Source: an uncultured Clostridia bacterium (GTDB taxonomy: Bacteria > Bacillota_I > Bacilli_A > RF39 > UBA660). From it: 47,082 nucleotides of DNA. The stretch's first letter is position 1; each line of letters starts with the position of its first letter. Positions 42,134 through 47,082 of this stretch are shown here, one piece after another. The notes beneath the pieces were generated by a model that saw only the letters and a list, made by a program, of their open reading frames with translations, was not told where the DNA came from and searched no databases. Position numbers and translations under genes: made by a program. The stretch covers positions 1 through 47,082 of the forward strand of contig CAMVAF010000009.1 of assembly GCA_947165365.1 (NCBI GenBank). Reading direction: 5' to 3'.

Positions 42134-42676
42134 ATGGTATTAATTATAATAATATGTTTAATAATAGCAATAACATCTTTAATAGCAATCTTTTTAATTA
42201 ACAAATACAATAATTTTCAATGGATTAGAATTAAATTAAACAAGGCTGAAAATAATATTTCTAGTTACTTAGAAATTAAATATGACATTTTATTACGTAA
42301 ATTTGAATTTATCAAAAATAATGTTACTGTTGATGAAGATGATTTTGCAGAATATAAATTTTTAAACACCAAAATATCTATTAATAAATTAAATCAATAT
42401 GTAAAAGATTTAAATAATCTAATAAATAGATACATAGACAATAATGAAGAATTATATAAAAAAGAAACTATAGAAAACATTGATAATGAATTGAAAAATG
42501 TTAATATAAGTCTTAATAGTGCAAAAAGATATTACAATAATCATCTAAAAGAATATAATAATTTGTGCAAATCTTTTCCATCAAAAATAATTGCTCAAAT
42601 TTTCAAATATAAAACAAAAGAATTTATTGATGAAGATGTACCAGACACCTTAAAAATATTAAATCAGGAAAACTGA
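42134..42676 (+). CDS. LemA-like membrane protein
   Basis: This protein of about 180 residues has one N-terminal membrane segment (about 3-22) and an all-helical coiled-coil body. The segments ISSYLEIKYDILLRKFEFIK and LNSAKRYYNNHLKEYNNLCK match the LemA family. The function is unknown. ATG 42134 (GGTAGG upstream) is chosen; a GTG at 42128 is the alternative. The TGA stop codon is the first three bases of the inserted IS element. Without the IS the next codon would be TAA, so the protein is unchanged. Confidence 0.75.
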   Translation: MVLIIIICLIIAITSLIAIFLINKYNNFQWIRIKLNKAENNISSYLEIKYDILLRKFEFIKNNVTVDEDDFAEYKFLNTKISINKLNQYVKDLNNLINRYIDNNEELYKKETIENIDNELKNVNISLNSAKRYYNNHLKEYNNLCKSFPSKIIAQIFKYKTKEFIDEDVPDTLKILNQEN

Positions 42677-42713
42677 ACTGAACCCCAAAAGTTGGACAGT
42701 TTATAAATAGTTT

Positions 42714-43526
42714 CTAATTAGAGGATTGTAACCTGTAATTTACAGGAGACAGTCCTTTTAATTTTACTTTTATTCTATCATAATTATAATAATTAATATA
42801 GTCATCTATAGCTATAATTAATTCATCTATAGTCTTATATTTATCTTCTTGGTCATAAAACATTTCAGTTTTAAGTAGTCCAAAGAAATTTTCCATCATA
42901 CCATTATCCATACTATTTCCTTTTTTAGACATACTTTGTTTTATCCCTTTATTCTTTAATCTTTGTTGATAAGATTCATGTTGATATTGCCAACCTTGAT
43001 CTGAATGAAATATTAATCCTTCAAGATTATTATTTTTGTCAAAAGCCTTATTGAGCATATCGTTTATCTGTTCAAGATTAGGTGATTTAGAAGTATTGTA
43101 AGATATTACTTCACCATTAAAACCATCTAGTATTGGTGATAAATAACATTTTTCACCACGTAGATTAAATTCTGTAACATCAGTATACCATTTTTTATTT
43201 GGTTTATCTGCGTTAAAGTCTCTTTCAATTAAATTATCAGCTATTTTACCAATAGTTCCTTTATAAGATGAGTATTTTCTTTTATTTCTTTTTAGTGGTT
43301 TTAAACCTAATTTCACCATTATTCTATAAACCTTTTTGTGATTAACATTATAACCTTGATTTCTTAGTTCTAACGTTATTCTGCGGTAACCGTATCTTTC
43401 TTTATTATTAATAAATATTTCTTTTGTTTTATCAATAATTTCTTTATTTTTTTCATCTTTATCAGTTTTAGATAAAGTATAATAGTATACTGATTTAGGT
43501 AAACCAGATACTTTTAGAAGAATCAT
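42714..43526 (-). CDS. IS150-type transposase OrfB (DDE domain)
   Basis: This is a 270-residue reading frame with a HTH_21-like N-terminal segment (RYGYRRITLELRNQGYNVNH) and an rve-type catalytic domain. The acidic triad is Asp in WYTDVTEF, Asp in IFHSDQGWQY and Glu in MENFFGLLKTE, 35 residues apart from the second Asp as expected. The frame is open upstream to about 43575, into the end of OrfA, so the active form is an OrfAB fusion made by -1 frameshifting on GAAAAAG near 43565-43571. All motifs look intact. Confidence 0.93.
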   Translation of the reverse strand: MILLKVSGLPKSVYYYTLSKTDKDEKNKEIIDKTKEIFINNKERYGYRRITLELRNQGYNVNHKKVYRIMVKLGLKPLKRNKRKYSSYKGTIGKIADNLIERDFNADKPNKKWYTDVTEFNLRGEKCYLSPILDGFNGEVISYNTSKSPNLEQINDMLNKAFDKNNNLEGLIFHSDQGWQYQHESYQQRLKNKGIKQSMSKKGNSMDNGMMENFFGLLKTEMFYDQEDKYKTIDELIIAIDDYINYYNYDRIKVKLKGLSPVNYRLQSSN

Positions 43527-43561
43527 TAATGGATATTTTAGCCGAAGTTCACTTACAACAT

Positions 43562-44068
43562 TTACTTTTTCTTCTGTTGTTGATTCTTCCTTGCTTGAAC
43601 AACGGCTCTCAATTTTTTTGAGTATTCTAGCTCTGCTTTTAAATATAAGTTTTCTTCTTCTAATCTTTTAATAGTTTCATCTTTTGTTTCATTTTCTTTT
43701 TTCTTAGTTACTTTAGGCATAGTCGATCGTCCTCGCTTCCGTTCAACTATATTATAACCGTTTTCTTTATAATTTTTAACCCAATTTTGTAACATTCCAT
43801 AACTTGTTATTCCTTCATCAATTGCAACAACACGAATTGTTTCACCGTTTAACAATATACGATTTATTATTCTTTCTTTATCTTGTATAGTATAATGCTT
43901 ATTTTTACTGGTTCTTAATATATCAAATCCATTTTTGTCTATCAACCTGATTAAATATTCGACCATTTCATGTCTAATACCATATTTAGAACATAGACTT
44001 GCAATTGATACACCTTTTTTTCTTTCGTTATATAAATTTATCTTATCATCATAACTTAATTTACTCAT
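43562..44068 (-). CDS. IS150-type transposase OrfA (helix-turn-helix)
   Basis: This is a 168-residue protein with two helix-turn-helix units (about 14-40 and 60-100; KGVSIASLCSKYGIRHEMVE and GITSYGMLQNWVKNYKENGY) and a C-terminal leucine-zipper helix (TIKRLEEENLYLKAELEYSK). It recognises the IS ends and multimerises with OrfAB. It ends in a Lys-rich QQQKKK stretch at the presumed frameshift site. Confidence 0.9.
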   Translation of the reverse strand: MSKLSYDDKINLYNERKKGVSIASLCSKYGIRHEMVEYLIRLIDKNGFDILRTSKNKHYTIQDKERIINRILLNGETIRVVAIDEGITSYGMLQNWVKNYKENGYNIVERKRGRSTMPKVTKKKENETKDETIKRLEEENLYLKAELEYSKKLRAVVQARKNQQQKKK

Positions 44069-44133
44069 ATAAAAACCTCGTTTCTATGTCCAAGAAACGG
44101 GGTTCATATCAAACTAATCCTGATTTTTTTTAA

Positions 44134-44167
44134 AAATAAAAATGAGATTTTTTTCCCATTTTTATTT
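44134..44167 (-). terminator. Terminator of cdaR, overlapping the stop codon
   Basis: AAATAAAAATG and CATTTTTATTT form an 11-bp perfect stem; the minus-strand end is T-rich. The cdaR stop codon (44162-44164) is in the 5' arm. Confidence 0.65.
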
Positions 44168-45526
44168 TTTTCTAATAATAACTTTTACCTTAGTAGTTTT
44201 GGCTTCATAACTAAGTCTGACATCTTCACCACTAACTTTAACATCAACTTCATATTCACCAGGATTTGTATATTTTGACAAATCAATTGTTGCTGTTATT
44301 TTACTTGCATCAAGTTCTTTTAAAGCATCTTCACTACCCCTTACAATAACAGATGTTTTAACATCACTTTCATTCATTGTCATAACAGCTAAATCATTAC
44401 TTAAATTCTCATGAATAATTGGTACATTTTCAATTTCTTTTTGACTTTCTTTCGTAACTGATAAATTAACTGTAATTGTTTTAATGCTTATATCTCTTAC
44501 CCCATTTGGTTTTTTTATATTTACAGTATAAGATTTATTTTCACTTACACCGTTAGTATCAACATATACAGGTACATACTCTATTTTTTCTAAAGCTTCT
44601 TCACTACCATAAATTTCAATAGAATTAGAACTTGGAGTTAAAGACATAATTGCATATCCAAGAGCAGGTTTATCACCTTCATTAGGCATAACTTTAATAG
44701 GTACAGTCTTACTAGAAGATGAAAGTTTAATAGTTGCATCTACAGTTTCAGGAAGAATTTCGACATCAACTACATTACCATTATCATCATAAGCTACTAA
44801 TTTACAATTCTTAATAACCGCCTCACCAACTTTTGGATTAACTAAATTACTTAAGTCAATTAATGCTTTAACATAACCAACTTTTTCTAATGTTTTTTCA
44901 TTTCCCTTAATTGTAACATCACTTTTGCTTAAAGATACCTCTGTAATATCTAGTTTACTATCCAAACTTTCCCTATGCAAAATCTCATAAGTTGCTTCAC
45001 GAGATGAAGAAATTTTATCATAAATAACAACTGTTACAAAACTAGGATCAATTGTGTAATCAACAAACCCAAATGATTGACTATATTTAAGCTCAACTTT
45101 ATGAGTACCAACAGATAACTCTCTTAAATCAACTGTTATTCCTTTAGTAGGATATTGTTTAGCAAGATAAATATTTGATTTATTACCAATTAAAACTACA
45201 TCAGCACTTTTAGGAATTCCTTCCACAACATAACTTTCATCATTATAAATAGCAGTTACTGGTTCATTATTAAGCCTTTCAGCATAACTATTCATCATAA
45301 TATTTGAATCTTTATCAAGTTTATAAAAAGCAATAAAAGCAATAATTAAAGATATAACTAATAAAGCCTTTTTTGTTGTTAAAAAGTTTTCGATACTTTT
45401 TCCATTGTTTTTAAAGAAATCAGTTATTTTTAAAATCAATTTCATTAATGGTGTAATTAAGATTCTATCAAAGAATTTAATAATTTTGCCTATAAATCTT
45501 AGTATTTTTTTAATTAATTTCTTCAT
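44162..45526 (-). CDS. cdaR: YbbR-domain protein CdaR, regulator of c-di-AMP synthesis
   Basis: This protein of about 454 residues has one membrane segment (about 53-72; KKALLVISLIIAFIAFYKLD) and an extracellular part of four YbbR repeats (about 90, 170, 255 and 345 onward), each with a VxIxGxxxxLxxI-type core (for example SVIVRGSEDALKELDASKIT). It binds and modulates CdaA. ATG 45526 has GAGGATGATG upstream and lies in the end of cdaA (17-bp overlap). Confidence 0.92.
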   Translation of the reverse strand: MKKLIKKILRFIGKIIKFFDRILITPLMKLILKITDFFKNNGKSIENFLTTKKALLVISLIIAFIAFYKLDKDSNIMMNSYAERLNNEPVTAIYNDESYVVEGIPKSADVVLIGNKSNIYLAKQYPTKGITVDLRELSVGTHKVELKYSQSFGFVDYTIDPSFVTVVIYDKISSSREATYEILHRESLDSKLDITEVSLSKSDVTIKGNEKTLEKVGYVKALIDLSNLVNPKVGEAVIKNCKLVAYDDNGNVVDVEILPETVDATIKLSSSSKTVPIKVMPNEGDKPALGYAIMSLTPSSNSIEIYGSEEALEKIEYVPVYVDTNGVSENKSYTVNIKKPNGVRDISIKTITVNLSVTKESQKEIENVPIIHENLSNDLAVMTMNESDVKTSVIVRGSEDALKELDASKITATIDLSKYTNPGEYEVDVKVSGEDVRLSYEAKTTKVKVIIRKK

Positions 45527-46325
45527 AATCATCATCCTCTTCAACCACTTCAACATCTTGTTTTGGTTTAAGTTCATCAATTAACATCATTCGTGCATCG
45601 TCAAGTGATAAATTATAGAATAACTCACCTTTAACACAAATAGAAACTCTTCCTGTCTCTTCACTTACCACAATACTTATAGCATCACTTTCCTCTGCAA
45701 TACCTAAAGCAGCACGATGTCTTGTACCTAATCGTTTATTAAGACTTATACTATTACTTGTAGGGAATACTGCTCCTGCACAACTAATTCTATTTCCCTG
45801 AATAATTGCCGCACCATCATGTAAAGGGTTATTAGGAAAGAAAATAGAAATTAATAATTCACTCGATAAATCAGCATATAAAGCTTTAGCCTTATTAATA
45901 TAATCAAGTAAGCTAACATCCCTTTCAATAACAATTAAAGCCCCAATTCTTGATTTTCTTAGATAATCAACAGCATTAATTATTTCATAGACCATTTTTT
46001 CTCTCTCATCAACAGACAAAGTTTTATGTCTTCCTAATAATTGACTTCTTCCAAGTTGTTCTAAAACACTTCTAATTTCAGGTTGAAAAATAACAATTAT
46101 AGCAAGTGGACCATACATAATTACATATTCCAAAATTAATCCCAATGTATTAAGTTTTAACCAATAACTTAAAAGTTTTAAAACTATAACTATCAATACT
46201 CCCTTAAATATTAAAGTCATCTTAACATTACTCTTAATATTCTTTAATATATAATAAAATAAAAACCAAACTAACAAAACATCTAAAATATTTCTTAAAA
46301 TATCTAATATATTATCCGCTATCAT
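45510..46325 (-). CDS. cdaA: Diadenylate cyclase CdaA
   Basis: This 271-residue membrane enzyme has three N-terminal membrane segments (about 5-80) and the DAC domain (about 95-245) with the catalytic motifs NPLHDGAAII (DGA) and LGTRHRAALGI (RHR). It makes c-di-AMP from two ATP and controls potassium and osmotic balance. The C-terminus is acidic (EVVEEDDDYEEIN). It overlaps cdaR, the usual pair. A third gene, glmM, is not within the window. Confidence 0.96.
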   Translation of the reverse strand: MIADNILDILRNILDVLLVWFLFYYILKNIKSNVKMTLIFKGVLIVIVLKLLSYWLKLNTLGLILEYVIMYGPLAIIVIFQPEIRSVLEQLGRSQLLGRHKTLSVDEREKMVYEIINAVDYLRKSRIGALIVIERDVSLLDYINKAKALYADLSSELLISIFFPNNPLHDGAAIIQGNRISCAGAVFPTSNSISLNKRLGTRHRAALGIAEESDAISIVVSEETGRVSICVKGELFYNLSLDDARMMLIDELKPKQDVEVVEEDDDYEEIN

Positions 46326-46355
46326 TTCATACTCCTTTTATTTATTAAGTATACC

Positions 46356-46387
46356 AAAAAAAAGATAAATAGTAAATATTATTTATC
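46356..46387 (-). terminator. Terminator of the capA-like gene, overlapping the stop codon
   Basis: GATAAATA and TATTTATC form an 8-bp perfect stem with an 8-nt loop, followed by eight T on the minus strand. The stop codon (46379-46381) lies in the 5' arm. Confidence 0.75.
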
Positions 46388-46803
46388 ATTTTCATAAATA
46401 AAATTTATGCTAATTTTATTTATTATATCAATAATCCTTTGTTTTTCACTAGAAGGAATTGGTCGATAATCATTTATTACCATAGAACTTGTCATGCTAC
46501 ATGGAACTATCTCTACAAAACTTGATTCTATTTTATTATTTTTTAATTTATAATGCATTCTAAAAATCATAGTATCAGCATCATACGGATAATATATTCC
46601 ACCATACACGAAATTTCCCAAAGAATAGGCTATATACTTATCCTTGTATTTTTCTATACCACCTAGAACATGAGAATGATGACCAATAACTAAATCCACA
46701 CCGTTATCAATGGCATATTTCGCAATTCTTTCTTGTGTTTTAGTATGATTATATGTTCTCATCTCTCCCCAATGAAAATTAGCAATAACAACATCAAGAT
46801 CTT
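46379..46803 (-). pseudogene. CapA-like (PGA_cap) metallophosphatase, 5' part lost to an IS
   Basis: The remaining 140 codons hold the C-terminal half of a CapA/poly-gamma-glutamate-synthesis-type phosphoesterase: VVIANFHWGEM, then DLVIGHHSHVLGGIEKYKDK and YSLGNFVYGG (metal-ligand His residues). The N-terminal half with the first metal site is missing because an IS200/IS605-type element adjoins. The reading frame continues a few codons (MLSGGSRSQ) into the element, so the exact junction, about 46797-46810, is uncertain. Outside the window the 5' part may resume. Confidence 0.75.
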
Positions 46804-46912
46804 GTGACCTGCTCCCACCACTTAACATAGTTAGAAGTGGGGGCTTCCCTCTTAAGTAATATATATTATTACATACAAGTAACGACAGTTAGTCCAACCA
46901 CCGATGTTTTTT
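46804..46912 (-). mobile_element. Right end of an IS200/IS605-type element with probable omega RNA region
   Basis: CCCaCCACTT (46814-46823) pairs with AAGTGGGGG (46835-46843) with one unpaired A in the stem, the subterminal imperfect hairpin recognised by Y1 transposases. Between it and the tnpB stop are 70 bp in which the guide-RNA scaffold of TnpB (omega RNA) is expected; its guide would be the capA-like sequence beyond the junction. The boundary is approximate. Confidence 0.55.
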
Positions 46913-47082
46913 TTATATAGCAAACATAGCTATTTGTTTATCCATTTCTTTCTGAAAAAATAATTTCATTCCTTCTTCTGCAATATTTATTGCAGCATTA
47001 ACGTCTCTATGGATTATATTACCACAGGTACAACTATATGTTCTATCACTTAGTTTTAAGTCTTCTTTAATATGCCCGCATT
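46913..47082 (-). CDS. TnpB-like RNA-guided nuclease, C-terminal end (cut by the window)
   Basis: The last 55 codons of tnpB are visible. CGH at the window edge and CTCG are parts of the zinc ribbon, and IIHRDVNAAINIAEEGM holds the third acidic residue (Asp) of the RuvC active site. The protein continues beyond 47082. TnpB is the ancestor of Cas12 and cuts the donor site after excision of the element. No tnpA is within the window. The stop codon is TAA at 46913-46915. Confidence 0.88.
   Translation of the reverse strand, partial: CGHIKEDLKLSDRTYSCTCGNIIHRDVNAAINIAEEGMKLFFQKEMDKQIAMFAI

Larger units (their letters stand above)
42674..44111. mobile_element. IS150-group (IS3 family) insertion sequence, complete
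   Basis: This element is 1438 bp. The left end TGAACTGAACCCC and the right end (reverse complement) TGATATGAACCCC match at 11 of 13 positions, and both are followed by six variable bases and TGGACA. The flanks carry an AAC duplication (42671-42673 and 44112-44114), the 3-bp size usual for the group. It encodes OrfA and OrfB in a -1 relation on the minus strand. Confidence 0.92.
42661..44132 (+). terminator. Terminator of the LemA-like gene, split by the IS element
   Basis: AAATCAGGA (42661-42669) and TCCTGATTT followed by a T-run (44118-44132) form a 9-bp perfect stem if the IS and one AAC copy are removed, with a 7-nt loop AAACTAA that contains the original stop codon. The IS lies in the loop, so the gene now lacks this terminator. 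Confidence 0.7.

Overview
The window is very AT-rich, with the dense, mostly co-directional (minus-strand) layout of a low-GC Bacillota. Sporulation genes (spoIIID-mbl, spoIIQ, spoIIR, gerQ), the RNA polymerase delta subunit, cdaA-cdaR, tagO and a long-form hpf point to an endospore-forming lineage of Bacilli or a related gut clade. The order rpoE / fba-murA / rpmE / prfA-prmC-spoIIR / rpiB recalls the corresponding Bacillus subtilis region. No tRNA, rRNA or CRISPR array was recognised.

Layout. (1) 1-3.6 kb: Fur-family regulator with a 7-1-7 operator, a 3' remnant of an aldo/keto reductase, an ABC exporter with a long structured leader, a YgjV-like membrane protein, and a frameshifted RhuM remnant. 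(2) 3.67-19.30 kb: accessory DNA apparently inserted at the 3' end of secA. The last codons of secA (the SEC-C zinc motif and stop codon) occur three times in the same orientation: 19260-19303 in secA itself, 6998-7041, and 3674-3717. The outermost copy still has a rho-independent terminator behind it. The copies bound two tandem segments. The 3.3 kb inner segment carries a BcgI-like restriction-modification pair with a Phd-like regulator. The 12.2 kb segment carries two paralogous tyrosine integrases, an excisionase, small regulators, a regulator/membrane protein/lipoprotein group, and a tightly coupled six-gene operon (APH-like kinase, Pol-beta-type nucleotidyltransferase, GalT/HIT-like transferase, kinase-like protein, P-loop kinase, Nudix hydrolase). 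Each segment has its own pair of short repeats just inside both ends, as expected of integrase arm sites. (3) 19.3-42.7 kb: core chromosome with secA, hpf, a cold shock gene, tagO, a large surface beta-helix/dockerin protein, the sporulation and envelope genes, release factor and translation genes, a class A penicillin-binding protein gene with an in-frame stop, pduL, gerQ and a LemA-like gene. (4) 42.67-44.11 kb: a complete IS150-type element inserted in the terminator loop of the LemA-like gene. (5) 44.1-47.1 kb: cdaR, cdaA, and a capA-like gene cut by an IS200/IS605-type element whose tnpB 3' end runs off the window.

The main candidates for new biology are the secA 3' end as an integration hotspot that rebuilds the SEC-C tail at each insertion, and the six-gene kinase/nucleotidyltransferase operon it carries, whose substrate cannot be read from sequence. 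A further trait is that stop codons of many core genes lie inside, or touch, the hairpin of their own terminator.
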